A DNA stretch of 64,000 nt from Frisingicoccus sp009929615 (GTDB taxonomy: Bacteria > Bacillota > Clostridia > Lachnospirales > Lachnospiraceae). The notes below the pieces were generated by a model. The model did not search any database. It worked only from the letters and a program-made list of their open reading frames with translations, and was not told the DNA's origin. Positions 7,121-16,060 of this stretch are shown here, one piece after another. A program made the position numbers and the translations under genes. The stretch covers positions 124,001 to 188,000 of the forward strand of contig JAQUXR010000001.1 of assembly GCA_028692275.1 (NCBI GenBank), in the 5' to 3' direction. Positions within the stretch are counted from its first letter, which is position 1, and every line of letters starts with the position of its first letter.

Positions 7121-7849
7121 TTATGAATTTTTCGTGTCTATCTTGTGTTTTTCCGTGATTGCCTGAGCAATTTTCAAGTCGATAGCCGTCGTTATCTTTA
7201 TATTTGAGGTCTCGCCCTCCACAATATGTACCGGCACCTGATGCACCGTGCATATCTTGCAGGCATCTGTCAGTTTGCCCTTTTCTTCCGGTGTCAGTGC
7301 TCCATAAAGATTCTTCAGCAAATCCATCCGAAAACTTTGGGGCGTCTGACTCTGATATAGATATTTGCGTTCCGGAATATCGTCAATAACCTCTCCATCC
7401 TCGGAAACAATAATGGTATCCACGGCCGGAATCGCTGTATCCACCGCATCATATTTTAATACTGCCTCAATATGTGCCTCAATCAATCTTTGAGATACAA
7501 AAGGCCGAACCCCATCCTGGGTAATGATATAATGTTCTTCATTGGTTCCAAAATCTTTTTCTATCTCTTCAATAATATTCATAATAGTGTCATTGCGTTC
7601 CCTTCCACCGGGAACCAGATGTATCCGCTTCTGTTCCTCTTGTGGCATATACTCTGACACCAGATTTTTCATATGTTCTACCCATTCCGGATGAACACCT
7701 ACATATATATTCTCAAGTTTTTGGCAGTCTGCAAAAGCCTTTATTGTGTGCATAATAATCGGACATCCCGCCAAATCCAGAAATTGTTTCGGCATATCCG
7801 CACCAAACCGCAGACCGGAGCCCCCGGCTACAATCACTCCAAAAATCAT
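7121..7849 (-). CDS. IspD/TarI family cytidylyltransferase (TarI-like)
   Basis: The family joins CTP to a polyol phosphate: ribitol 5-phosphate (TarI) or methylerythritol 4-phosphate (IspD). The 242-residue product has the nucleotide loop AGGSGLRFGADMPKQF, then DGVRPFV, LYQSQTPQSFR, TDACKIC and SNIKITTAIDLKIA. The DACKIC and VRPF motifs fit TarI-type enzymes better than classical IspD, and the setting in a glycan operon supports a CDP-polyol for the wall polymer. No TarJ reductase is nearby, so the MEP pathway role cannot be excluded. It overlaps the upstream glycosyltransferase by 4 bases. Confidence 0.82.
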   Translation of the reverse strand: MIFGVIVAGGSGLRFGADMPKQFLDLAGCPIIMHTIKAFADCQKLENIYVGVHPEWVEHMKNLVSEYMPQEEQKRIHLVPGGRERNDTIMNIIEEIEKDFGTNEEHYIITQDGVRPFVSQRLIEAHIEAVLKYDAVDTAIPAVDTIIVSEDGEVIDDIPERKYLYQSQTPQSFRMDLLKNLYGALTPEEKGKLTDACKICTVHQVPVHIVEGETSNIKITTAIDLKIAQAITEKHKIDTKNS

Positions 7850-8907
7850 TCTGCATTTCCTCCCCGTCTGGCTTTTAAAATGGCTTTAACCGCTTCCGAT
7901 GAAGATGTACTTCCATGCTTTTTCCGCCAAAAAGGCATTTTTAAAAGACCGGTAAGTGTACCAACACCGTAACTAACATGAAGACTTAAAAACAAAAATG
8001 GAAGTGCCAGCTGACTCACCTGCTTTTTTATCTTTTTAACAGAGAAAACAGACATCAGCGCTGCCACCGTTCCATAAGCACCCCACATTAATTTTGCAGG
8101 CCATCTGCATTTTTTTGCAGCAAGCAGGCTCGTCCCAAGAATGCCACAGACAAAGGCAAAGGGCACAAAATGATAAAGGGACAGGCATTTCGGACATACC
8201 CCTGAGGTCAGGCCAATCCAATAGCCATTACCATATTTCTGATGTATCATTTCTTTCAGACTGCTTCGAACATGCTGGGCTGAGTGAATTTCCGGATTAA
8301 AGCAGATACGGTATCCGGCTTTTCGAATACGATAATGGAGTTCATTATCCTCTGTCCGTCCAAGTTCTTCATTAAAACCGCCAACCTCTTCAAAAACCTG
8401 TCGCCGATAGGCTCCATGAAAAACCGAGTTCACATAACTCTTCTCCCCGTTTCTTCGATAGGAAGCAATGCTGCTTCCAAACATGGAACTTTCTGCCAAA
8501 AGCAGGGTCTCTTTCCAAGGTGTCGGCTCCACAACCATGTTCGGTCTTGGACCGCCACAGACATCTTCGCCACTCTCTAAGGTTTCCACATTTCGACGTA
8601 CAAAATCCTCCGGAATCGAAGCATGACTGTCCACACGGATAATCACATCTCCTGCCGCCGCCATAATGGCCTGATTCCAGCCCGAAGCCTGATTGCCTTT
8701 ATGATTTTCCACTACTTTAACTGCACTAAAATCAAGGCCATCCTTTCGGAAAGCCTCCATTATATTCCGGGTACCATCTGTCGATTTGCTGTCCACCAGA
8801 ATAATCTCCATATCTTCATTGGGATAATCCTGACGGCAGAAATCCTTAAACAACCCGGGCAGATTTTTTTCTTCATTATATGCAATTGTGCAGAGTGAAA
8901 CTTTCAT
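7846..8907 (-). CDS. family 2 glycosyltransferase with C-terminal membrane segments
   Basis: The 353-residue enzyme has a GT-A fold N-terminal domain: SLCTIAYNEEKNLPG at the start, IILVDSKSTDGT, and the metal-binding RVDSHASIP (about residues 96-104), then the GRTEDNELHYR acceptor-site motif. Hydrophobic segments follow (about 245-270 and 280-320), so it sits on the inner face of the membrane. The layout resembles ExoA-type transferases that extend lipid-linked chains. Donor and acceptor cannot be read from sequence. GGAGG precedes the ATG. It lies between the sugar transferase and the cytidylyltransferase in one operon. Confidence 0.88.
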   Translation of the reverse strand: MKVSLCTIAYNEEKNLPGLFKDFCRQDYPNEDMEIILVDSKSTDGTRNIMEAFRKDGLDFSAVKVVENHKGNQASGWNQAIMAAAGDVIIRVDSHASIPEDFVRRNVETLESGEDVCGGPRPNMVVEPTPWKETLLLAESSMFGSSIASYRRNGEKSYVNSVFHGAYRRQVFEEVGGFNEELGRTEDNELHYRIRKAGYRICFNPEIHSAQHVRSSLKEMIHQKYGNGYWIGLTSGVCPKCLSLYHFVPFAFVCGILGTSLLAAKKCRWPAKLMWGAYGTVAALMSVFSVKKIKKQVSQLALPFLFLSLHVSYGVGTLTGLLKMPFWRKKHGSTSSSEAVKAILKARRGGNAE

Positions 8908-8922
8908 AATGCCTCCATATTT

Positions 8923-9618
8923 CTATCGAAACACAGCTATCACTGTATCCACCATTGTTTTTAATTCACGCAGAAATCCAAATTCACGTAGATTTCTCAA
9001 ATTATATTCCATCTTCTCAGGAAGTACCATATGGATATAGGCATCATCCACATCCTCGACATCCATAAGAAGCTTTTCTTCATCTTTATATCGAATAGAC
9101 GCCTCCGAAGTCACACCGGCAGGCAGCAGCAACGTTGCTGTCATCTCATCGGTATACTCCCGGACATATTTCACGACTTCCGGACGGGTACCTACAAAGG
9201 ACATATCCCCCAGAAAAATATTAATTAACTGAGGCAGTTCGTCCAAACGATATCCTCGCATCTTTTTCCCAAGAGGGGTAATTCTTGCATCACCGCTGGC
9301 AGTTACCTGGGTTCCCATTTTATCCGCATGATTAACCATGGTCCGGAATTTAAAAATACGGAACTGGCGTCCATACTGGGTCACCCTCACCTGGCGAAAT
9401 AATGCAGGTCCCGGCGAATCCATTCGGACTGCTACTGCAAGAGCCACCATGACCGGTGCAAGTATAATAAGAAGTAATGCTGAAAGCACCACGTCCATCA
9501 GCCGTTTCAGGCAAAGGCTCAGCCGCTTTTTCTGTAATTGTTCATAGTAGGGCCGAACCGCATCATTTTGCATACGTTTCGGCAGGTCTTCCCATTTTCT
9601 CAGCATAAATCTGTCCAT
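8923..9618 (-). CDS. undecaprenyl-phosphate sugar-1-phosphate transferase (initiating enzyme)
   Basis: Enzymes of this family start polysaccharide synthesis by moving a sugar 1-phosphate onto undecaprenyl phosphate. The 231-residue product has one membrane re-entrant helix (about 40-63), then PGPALFRQVRVTQYGRQF, FKFRTMV, the catalytic region RGYRLDELPQLINIFLGDMS and FVGTRPEV, all family signatures. It is the short form without the N-terminal multi-span domain. Its start overlaps the aminotransferase stop by 19 bases. The sugar may be the amino sugar made by the two upstream enzymes. Confidence 0.92.
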   Translation of the reverse strand: MDRFMLRKWEDLPKRMQNDAVRPYYEQLQKKRLSLCLKRLMDVVLSALLLIILAPVMVALAVAVRMDSPGPALFRQVRVTQYGRQFRIFKFRTMVNHADKMGTQVTASGDARITPLGKKMRGYRLDELPQLINIFLGDMSFVGTRPEVVKYVREYTDEMTATLLLPAGVTSEASIRYKDEEKLLMDVEDVDDAYIHMVLPEKMEYNLRNLREFGFLRELKTMVDTVIAVFR

Positions 9619-10802
9619 ACTTTCTTAAAGGTATTTATCACATAGGCTGCCTGTTCATCGGTCAGGCAGGTGTGCAGGGGCAGTGTTATTTCATTCTCAA
9701 ACATATGGTATGCATTTGGATAATCTTTAATATCAAAGCCCATATTTTTATAAGCCGTCAATAAAGGCAGAGGCTTATAGTGAACGTTCACAGCCACTCC
9801 TTCTTCAGCCATAGCGGTAATCACCTGATTTGTGAATTCCCGGCTTTTTCCTATAAGACGCACCAGATACAAATGTCCGCTGGACGCTCCATCCTCTGTG
9901 AAATGAACAAGTCTTTCGACAGGAAGGTCCGAAAAGGCCTTATCATAGCCCTCAATAAGTTCACGGCGGCGGCGCAGAATATCCGGATACCGCTTCAACT
10001 GAATCAGTCCAATAGAAGCCATAATATCCGTCATATTGCATTTATAATAGGGGGCCACAATATCGTATTCCCATGCACCCAGTTTTGTTTTTGCCAAAGC
10101 ATCCTTTGACTGGCCATGAAGGGACATGAGCATGTACTGTTTATACAGTTCTTCATTATCCACTCCCGAAATATCCTTCCAGGTCACAGCACCACCTTCT
10201 GCAGTGGTAAGGTTTTTAACAGCATGAAAAGAAAAACATGTAAAGTCAGCAATCTCTCCACACATCCGGCCCTTCCATTTTGCGCCAAAGGCATGGGCTC
10301 CATCTGCCATCAGAATGACCCGGCCAATCTTCTTCTGAAGTTCACCCTTTGGTTTAAATAAATCTCTCTTGCTTTCTACAATCTGAAAAAGACGGTCATA
10401 ATCACAGACGACACCGCCCAGTTCTACAGGGATGATAACCTTGGTCCGCTCTGTAACTGCCTTTTCCAACTGTTCATAATCCATCTGGAAAGAATCCGGT
10501 GCCGTATCTACCAGAACCAGTTTTGCTCCCACGTGGCAGACCACACTGGCTGTTGCCGTATAGGTATAGGCCGTGGTAATAACTTCAGCACCGGGTCCAA
10601 CGCCAAGAATCCGCAACGTGGTTTCCATACAGGCTGTCGCCGAATTCAGACACACTGCCCGGTTTGTATGACAATACTGGGCAATTTTCTGTTCAAAAAG
10701 TTTTGTCTTTGGGCCGGTGGTAATCCAGCCGCTTTTTAAAGTATCTATAACTTCTTTAATTTCTTCTTCGCCAATATCCGGCGGTGAAAAAGGAATATTC
10801 AT
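9600..10802 (-). CDS. DegT/DnrJ/EryC1/StrS family sugar aminotransferase
   Basis: This PLP enzyme aminates a nucleotide-linked keto sugar. The 400-residue product starts MNIPFSPPDIGEEEIKEV and has GWITTGPKTKLFEQ and the PLP-contact stretch MADGAHAFGAKW. The Schiff-base lysine lies in FSFHAVKNLTTAEGGA (about residue 203). It ends with HYKPLPLL and the LPLHTCLTDEQ motif. It is encoded directly after the CapD/PglF-type dehydratase (one-base overlap), which would supply the 4-keto-6-deoxy substrate. A UDP-4-amino-4,6-dideoxyhexose, as in bacillosamine-type pathways, is the likely product. Confidence 0.9.
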   Translation of the reverse strand: MNIPFSPPDIGEEEIKEVIDTLKSGWITTGPKTKLFEQKIAQYCHTNRAVCLNSATACMETTLRILGVGPGAEVITTAYTYTATASVVCHVGAKLVLVDTAPDSFQMDYEQLEKAVTERTKVIIPVELGGVVCDYDRLFQIVESKRDLFKPKGELQKKIGRVILMADGAHAFGAKWKGRMCGEIADFTCFSFHAVKNLTTAEGGAVTWKDISGVDNEELYKQYMLMSLHGQSKDALAKTKLGAWEYDIVAPYYKCNMTDIMASIGLIQLKRYPDILRRRRELIEGYDKAFSDLPVERLVHFTEDGASSGHLYLVRLIGKSREFTNQVITAMAEEGVAVNVHYKPLPLLTAYKNMGFDIKDYPNAYHMFENEITLPLHTCLTDEQAAYVINTFKKVWTDLC

Positions 10803-12769
10803 TATCTTTCATCTCTTTTCAATGTTTTGCTCTGTCTGAAAGGTTCATACTGAGTCCCTTCGGAATCCCCAATAGGGGCCATTCGTTTCGCTCTGCGGGC
10901 ATCCCGTTTCTTATCCTCCGGGCGGATATGATAGGTTGGCACGATTTTTGATACCATTTCCTTCATCTCAGCCGTTTCATCATAAGCATAAGTATAGAGT
11001 TTTTCAAGATTCCGTAAAAATTCATCTTCATCAAACTCGATTGGCTGTCCAATATGAATCATCTGATTCGCTGTATCCTGAAGTCCCTCTTCGTTCATCA
11101 GAAGTTCCTCATATAATTTTTCTCCCGGCCTTAAACCTGTATATTCAATCTCAATGTCCTCACCTACCGTGTAACCGGACAAACGAATCAAATTGCGGGC
11201 CAAATCATCAATCTTCACCGGCTCGCCCATATCAAGAACAAAAATCTCGCCGCCCTTTGCTGTTGCTCCGGCTTCAAGTACCAGACTTACCGCCTCCGGT
11301 ATGGTCATGAAATAACGTACCACGTCCGGATGGGTTACCGTTACCGGTCCACCGGCTTCAATCTGTTTCTTAAACAGTGGAATAACACTGCCGCTGCTTC
11401 CCAGAACATTACCGAAACGTACAGCTACATAATCTGTCGTTGAACGATTATTAAAAGCCTGCACAATCATTTCGCACATACGCTTGCTGGCTCCCATAAT
11501 ATTCGTAGGATTCACCGCTTTATCGGTAGAGATCAGAACAAAACGCTTTGTGCCATACCTGTCGGCTGCTTCTGCCACCTTATAAGTTCCAAAAACATTA
11601 TTTTTAATAGCCTCATTCGGGCTGTCCTCCATGAGAGGAACATGCTTATGAGCCGCCGCATGATAAACGATATCCGGCCGGTACTGCTGAAACACAGAAT
11701 TGACACGGTTCGTATTACGCACAGAACCAATAAGCACAACTAAATCCAGATAAGGATACTTCTGTTTTAATTCCTGCTGTATATCATAGGCATTATTTTC
11801 ATAAATATCCAGAATAATCAATCGTCTTGGGTGATTTGCCGCAATCTGACGGCACAGCTCACTTCCGATAGAACCACCGCCGCCGGTAACAAGCACACAT
11901 TTCTTAGAAACATAGCTCATAATGGACTGCACGTCAACGTCCACCGTTTCACGTCCCAGCAAATCTTCAATCTGAACGTTACGAATCATGGATAAATCCA
12001 AATCGCCGGTAACGAACTGATACATTCCGGGAAGAATCTTTAATTTACATTCTGTGTCCTTACAGACATCCGCTATCTCACGGATAATCCTTTTGCTGAC
12101 ACTCGGCATGGCAATGATAATCTCGTTGATATCATATTTTTCCACAGATTCCAGAATTTTATCCCGGCCTCCCACAACCTTTACCCCATGGATATAGGTA
12201 TTGTGTTTATGCTTATCATCATCAACAAAGCATTTAATACGGGCATCCAGATAATTACTCATAACGAGCTCTTTCATGACCATATTTCCAGCTTCGCCGG
12301 CACCGATAATCATCGTGTTTCGGGCATGTTTCCCATGATTTCTGGTTTCCACCAGGGTCCTCATAATAATCGTGGAATATCTCGTAATACAGACACAGGC
12401 CAGAAGGCATATAAAGTAAATCGCAAAAAAGCTTCTTGGCACTGCATTATAGGTAAAGTAGCTATATATAATCGTAAAGACCGTTGAACAGATAACTGCT
12501 CCGGAAATGCCGATTAATTCCCGTGAATTGGCAAAACGCCACAAGGTATGATAAAGTCTGGCACACCAGAAAATAATAATGGTCACCACAACAAAGGCAG
12601 GGAGCATACGCTCCACTGCCATCATATAAGGAGCGGGTATATGCTCCACATTCATCTCAAAACGCATGAGCAGGCCCAAAAATGAGCAAAGTACCACACT
12701 CAGTGCATCCACGAGAATAAGAAAGATTTTATTTATTAGTGATTGTTTTTCTTCTTTTAAGGAATCCAT
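10802..12769 (-). CDS. membrane-bound nucleoside-diphosphate-sugar 4,6-dehydratase (CapD/PglF type)
   Basis: The family converts UDP-GlcNAc to its 4-keto-6-deoxy form. The 655-residue product has four N-terminal transmembrane helices (to about 130), a first nucleotide-binding domain (MIIGAGEAGNMVM, about 152-164), and a second extended SDR domain starting VLVTGGGGSIGSELC (about 292). The variant active site STDKAVNPTNIMGASKR has Met at the usual Tyr position, as in this family. LRPGEKLYEELL follows near the end. The basic tail is short. It sits second in the operon behind an LCP gene and pairs with the downstream aminotransferase. Confidence 0.92.
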   Translation of the reverse strand: MDSLKEEKQSLINKIFLILVDALSVVLCSFLGLLMRFEMNVEHIPAPYMMAVERMLPAFVVVTIIIFWCARLYHTLWRFANSRELIGISGAVICSTVFTIIYSYFTYNAVPRSFFAIYFICLLACVCITRYSTIIMRTLVETRNHGKHARNTMIIGAGEAGNMVMKELVMSNYLDARIKCFVDDDKHKHNTYIHGVKVVGGRDKILESVEKYDINEIIIAMPSVSKRIIREIADVCKDTECKLKILPGMYQFVTGDLDLSMIRNVQIEDLLGRETVDVDVQSIMSYVSKKCVLVTGGGGSIGSELCRQIAANHPRRLIILDIYENNAYDIQQELKQKYPYLDLVVLIGSVRNTNRVNSVFQQYRPDIVYHAAAHKHVPLMEDSPNEAIKNNVFGTYKVAEAADRYGTKRFVLISTDKAVNPTNIMGASKRMCEMIVQAFNNRSTTDYVAVRFGNVLGSSGSVIPLFKKQIEAGGPVTVTHPDVVRYFMTIPEAVSLVLEAGATAKGGEIFVLDMGEPVKIDDLARNLIRLSGYTVGEDIEIEYTGLRPGEKLYEELLMNEEGLQDTANQMIHIGQPIEFDEDEFLRNLEKLYTYAYDETAEMKEMVSKIVPTYHIRPEDKKRDARRAKRMAPIGDSEGTQYEPFRQSKTLKRDER

Positions 12770-12795
12770 ATCTAATCCCTTCCTCCGGGCCCATT

Positions 12796-14295
12796 TTACT
12801 GGTTCGCCAAGGCCGCAGTAATTTCATCCTGTGTAATGGTTTCTCCGTTTTCTACCCGTGTAATGAGGTCTGCTGCCGTTGAAACACTGGCATCATCCGG
12901 AATCATTACATAGAGTAAGGAATCTCCTGAGGAATAACATGTATCTTCAGAACCGGTACCAACAACTCTGGAAGACAGGATATTCCAGCTTGAACCATCA
13001 TCTAACTGCATACGCACCAGACTGGAAATCTGCTGCTGGCTGAGACTTGTTTCAAAACTGTCGGACAAACTGTCCATAATTCCCATATATCCGGTCAGGA
13101 TAGCCGGTGACATACATTTATTAAGGATTGCTTTCATAACAATCTGCTGATTCATAACTCGGTCATTATCACCATTTGGCAGGTTATAACGTTCTCTCGC
13201 AAAAGCTAATGCCAAAGAACCATCCACACCATAGTTCATGCCCTGAACAAAATATTCACCACTGATGGTTGAGAATTCATAAACGGAATCCAAATCCACA
13301 CCACCAAGGGCATTAACCATATCTCGCAGTGTTGTGAAGTTTACTTTCGCATAGTAATCAACGTCCACACCAAAGAGCTGGGATAACGTATCCATAGAAC
13401 ACTGGGCACCATACAAACCTGCATGGGTCAGTTTATCGTAAGACTCTCCGGAAACTCCCGGAAGCTGTACATAATAATCCCTAGGAACAGAAGTCATCAG
13501 TACCTGCTTCGTATTCGGATTCACCGTAACAAGCATATTTACATCACTTCGGCTGGTTGTCGAAATGCTTCCCTCTGTATCAATACCACTGATAAATACG
13601 GTAAATGGTGTCTTGGTAACATCTGTCTTATCACCGGAAACCGTGTCAACCTGGGTTTTAATCTCAACACTGCTCAATTCTCTGACATCGGTGGAGAAAG
13701 TAGGGAAATGCTCCACAAGGGATGACTCATAAGCTGTATTATAAATAATGGCATCAATATCCCCATCATATAAATCCTGAACCATAGAATATGGATCATC
13801 ATAATAATCGTAGACAATATCCTGTCCGGCTTCCTCAGATATCTGTGCAATAGCCTGTTCAACTTTATCACTTCCGCTGATAGACTGGGCACCAAAGGAA
13901 TAGCTTGCCGCATCCACCATCGTCTGAGCCGGGTCACTGTCCATAACAGCAACTGCAATACGGTCTACTCTGTACTGATTATTCGTAATGCTGAACAAGG
14001 TCGCATTGGTACGAATCAGATAAATATTTCCCACCAAAAGAAGGATACTCATAATCACACAATCAACCTTACCGATCACATGGGCACTCCGTGTAAACTG
14101 TGAAGCCAGCGCAAACACATCCAAAAACATCAGTATGCCGAGTATGATTAACATGTACTTCAGTGGCAGAACATTAATCATGAAAAGCACAGCCATAAAA
14201 ACGATAGATAAAACAATCTGAATAACAGCTAATACTTTTCCTACGGTATGCTTGTTCCGCTTTTTTCTTTTTCTATTACTATTAGTATTTCCCAT
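12796..14295 (-). CDS. LytR-CpsA-Psr (LCP) family cell-wall glycopolymer ligase (second copy)
   Basis: The 499-residue paralogue of the LCP protein at 5048-7042 lacks the long acidic N-terminus. Three hydrophobic segments span about 18-93. An extra domain follows (about 108-210, with DPYSMVQDLYDGDIDAIIYN), then the LCP domain with TSRSDVNML, TSVPRDYYVQLPG, KLTHAGLYG and LAFARERYNLPNGDNDR. It should attach the locus polymer to peptidoglycan on the outer face of the membrane. It is the first gene of the operon running down to the cytidylyltransferase and has a good promoter. Confidence 0.92.
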   Translation of the reverse strand: MGNTNSNRKRKKRNKHTVGKVLAVIQIVLSIVFMAVLFMINVLPLKYMLIILGILMFLDVFALASQFTRSAHVIGKVDCVIMSILLLVGNIYLIRTNATLFSITNNQYRVDRIAVAVMDSDPAQTMVDAASYSFGAQSISGSDKVEQAIAQISEEAGQDIVYDYYDDPYSMVQDLYDGDIDAIIYNTAYESSLVEHFPTFSTDVRELSSVEIKTQVDTVSGDKTDVTKTPFTVFISGIDTEGSISTTSRSDVNMLVTVNPNTKQVLMTSVPRDYYVQLPGVSGESYDKLTHAGLYGAQCSMDTLSQLFGVDVDYYAKVNFTTLRDMVNALGGVDLDSVYEFSTISGEYFVQGMNYGVDGSLALAFARERYNLPNGDNDRVMNQQIVMKAILNKCMSPAILTGYMGIMDSLSDSFETSLSQQQISSLVRMQLDDGSSWNILSSRVVGTGSEDTCYSSGDSLLYVMIPDDASVSTAADLITRVENGETITQDEITAALANQ

Positions 14296-14344
14296 AATTC
14301 ACCTCTGTATAATTTTCTCAATAAAAATCCATAATATCCCACTT

Positions 14345-14373
14345 ATTATAGTACAGGAGGTATTAAAAAGCAA
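14345..14373 (-). promoter_or_regulatory. promoter of the LCP-dehydratase-aminotransferase operon
   Basis: TTGCTT (14368-14373) and TATAAT (14345-14350) on the minus strand are spaced by 17 bases, about 50 bases before the LCP start. The flanking 14296-14419 gap is AT-rich and holds no gene. Confidence 0.8.
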
Positions 14374-14419
14374 TCTTTACACAAATTTATCATATTTTAA
14401 TCACACTTTTTTAAGATTT

Positions 14420-15067
14420 TTATTCGAAGGCTTTTGGCAGATTCCACTTGAAAATAGTGGCCAGCATACGCATTCCGAAAACGACGCCTGCGCCGATAAA
14501 TGTCGCCACCGTATCGTTCACATGATGCCAGAATAACTGGTAATAAACGATGCCTCCAAGGATGGATGCCACTGCATAAACCCGCTTCCGAAGGACCAGC
14601 GGTATCTCCCCAATCATCAAATCTCTTAAAACTCCACCGCCGATACCCGTCATCATTCCGAGAAATACAACAAAGAAACCATTACTTAAATGTCCCGTAT
14701 ACATAGCAACTTTAGCCCCTGTAATCGTAAAAACACCGAGGCCTGCCGCATCAAAAACATTATTAATGCCATCAACCACCTCTACATTATTTTTATAATA
14801 GTCCTTTGCAAAAAAAGCAATCAGAAACACAAGGGCTGCTGTTATCCCAGCCACAAGCATATAGTTGCTGTCGGCAAAAGCCGTCGGCGGCACTTTACCA
14901 ATAATCACATCCCTGAGTATTCCGCCCGCTAAAGCTGTTGTAATTCCTAAAAAAATAACCCCAAACAAATCCACTCGTTTTTCCAGTGCTGCCATCGCCC
15001 CCGAAACAGCAAAGGAAATGGTTCCGATAATTTCCAGAACCATAAAAAGAATTTCCCCCACAGCCAT
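14420..15067 (-). CDS. TRIC-type (UPF0126/YicG) cation channel family protein
   Basis: These small membrane proteins form trimeric potassium-permeable channels. The 215-residue product has about seven hydrophobic segments arranged as two homologous halves. Each half carries the family motif: AGGILRDVIIGKVPP in the first and GGGVLRDLMIGEIPL in the second. ATG 15067 is preferred over an upstream start inside the preceding gene, because AAAGGA lies before it and the hydrophobic segment follows at once. It lies two bases after the PanE-like gene and is co-transcribed. No link to the glycan genes is apparent. Confidence 0.88.
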   Translation of the reverse strand: MAVGEILFMVLEIIGTISFAVSGAMAALEKRVDLFGVIFLGITTALAGGILRDVIIGKVPPTAFADSNYMLVAGITAALVFLIAFFAKDYYKNNVEVVDGINNVFDAAGLGVFTITGAKVAMYTGHLSNGFFVVFLGMMTGIGGGVLRDLMIGEIPLVLRKRVYAVASILGGIVYYQLFWHHVNDTVATFIGAGVVFGMRMLATIFKWNLPKAFE

Positions 15068-15069
15068 AT

Positions 15070-15993
15070 CTACTGAATTCCTTTCCCTTTTACCCATTCA
15101 CTGATTAATTTGTAATTTGGCACAGCGATGCCATAAGCTTTGCCAAGTCTGACCATCTCATGAACTAAACCATCCACCTCGGATTTGCCGCCACCGGCCA
15201 CATCTCTCTGCATAGAAGTTTCTGCATCCGGTGTTAATCCGGCTAATATTTTAGAAGCATTTTCCACCAAATCCACATCAAATTTCAGATGCATGGCCTC
15301 TCCAACAGCTCCCACTTCACGAACAAGGTTTAAAAACAGTTCCCGTTTCTCCCCCGGAACCATAAAGCCTCCGGCAACACCGTTATAGTAGAGACCGGCT
15401 GCCCCCATCGGTGATACAAAACTAAACTTCTGTAGGGCATCCCGTTTTATATTTTCGGAATAATAGGTTTCTATTCCCGCTTTTTTCATAATTTCTTCAA
15501 TCCGGCGAAGTTTTTTTATAAGATTTTCATCTCCAGCTTCCCGAAGGCCGAAGTATACTTTGAAAATTTCTGTCGGCTGGACAATAACCCCAGGTGCCTC
15601 AATCATAGAGAAAATATAGACACAGCCATCTAATACCCGGCATTTAAGCTGAGGCTGCATCTTCTCTCCGGTCCCGTAAACATTCAATATAGGAATAACA
15701 ATAGTATGCTCATCCGTAACTCTTTTTAAAAATTCAATGCTTTCATCTAAAGAGTAGTATTTCACACATACAAAGACCACATCCGGAATCTCCCTGTAAT
15801 CTTCCATCCTACATGCCTTTACCGGCTTCACCAGAAAATCTCCAACCCTGGCCGACTTCACCTGAAGCCCAGCTGCTTTCATGGCTTCCAAATGTCTGCC
15901 TCTTGCAATAAAAGTCACATCCTCACCCTGTTTTGCAAGATATCCGCCAATAGCCCCTCCGGTACCGCCCGTACCTACAACAAGAAATTTCAT
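15070..15993 (-). CDS. ketopantoate reductase (PanE/ApbA) family oxidoreductase
   Basis: The family reduces 2-oxo acids with NADPH; PanE makes pantoate for coenzyme A. The 307-residue product has an N-terminal Rossmann loop VGTGGTGGAIGGYLAKQG, then DVVFVCVKYYSLDE (about 70-83). The all-helical C-terminal half contains the lysine region DALQKFSFVSPMGAAG and a SEVDGLVHEMVRLGK tail, both family features. The substrate may differ from ketopantoate, since paralogues are common in Clostridia and no panB/panC is adjacent. It precedes the TRIC-type gene. Confidence 0.85.
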   Translation of the reverse strand: MKFLVVGTGGTGGAIGGYLAKQGEDVTFIARGRHLEAMKAAGLQVKSARVGDFLVKPVKACRMEDYREIPDVVFVCVKYYSLDESIEFLKRVTDEHTIVIPILNVYGTGEKMQPQLKCRVLDGCVYIFSMIEAPGVIVQPTEIFKVYFGLREAGDENLIKKLRRIEEIMKKAGIETYYSENIKRDALQKFSFVSPMGAAGLYYNGVAGGFMVPGEKRELFLNLVREVGAVGEAMHLKFDVDLVENASKILAGLTPDAETSMQRDVAGGGKSEVDGLVHEMVRLGKAYGIAVPNYKLISEWVKGKGIQ

Positions 15994-16020
15994 TTTATCA
16001 CCCTTTTCCCATATTTTTTA

Positions 16021-16053
16021 AAAAGGGCCTACAATCGATGACTGTAAGCCCTT
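16021..16053 (-). terminator. Rho-independent terminator after the phosphohexomutase gene
   Basis: On the minus strand AAGGGCTTACA pairs with TGTAGGCCCTT with one bulge, followed by TTT-AAAA. It lies 8 bases beyond the stop of the phosphohexomutase gene and separates it from the PanE-like gene. Confidence 0.8.
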
Positions 16054-16060
16054 CGCTCAT

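Noticed and set aside
7121..7849. Firm naming as ispD
   Set aside because: The motifs and the neighbourhood favour a TarI-type enzyme, so a gene symbol is not given.
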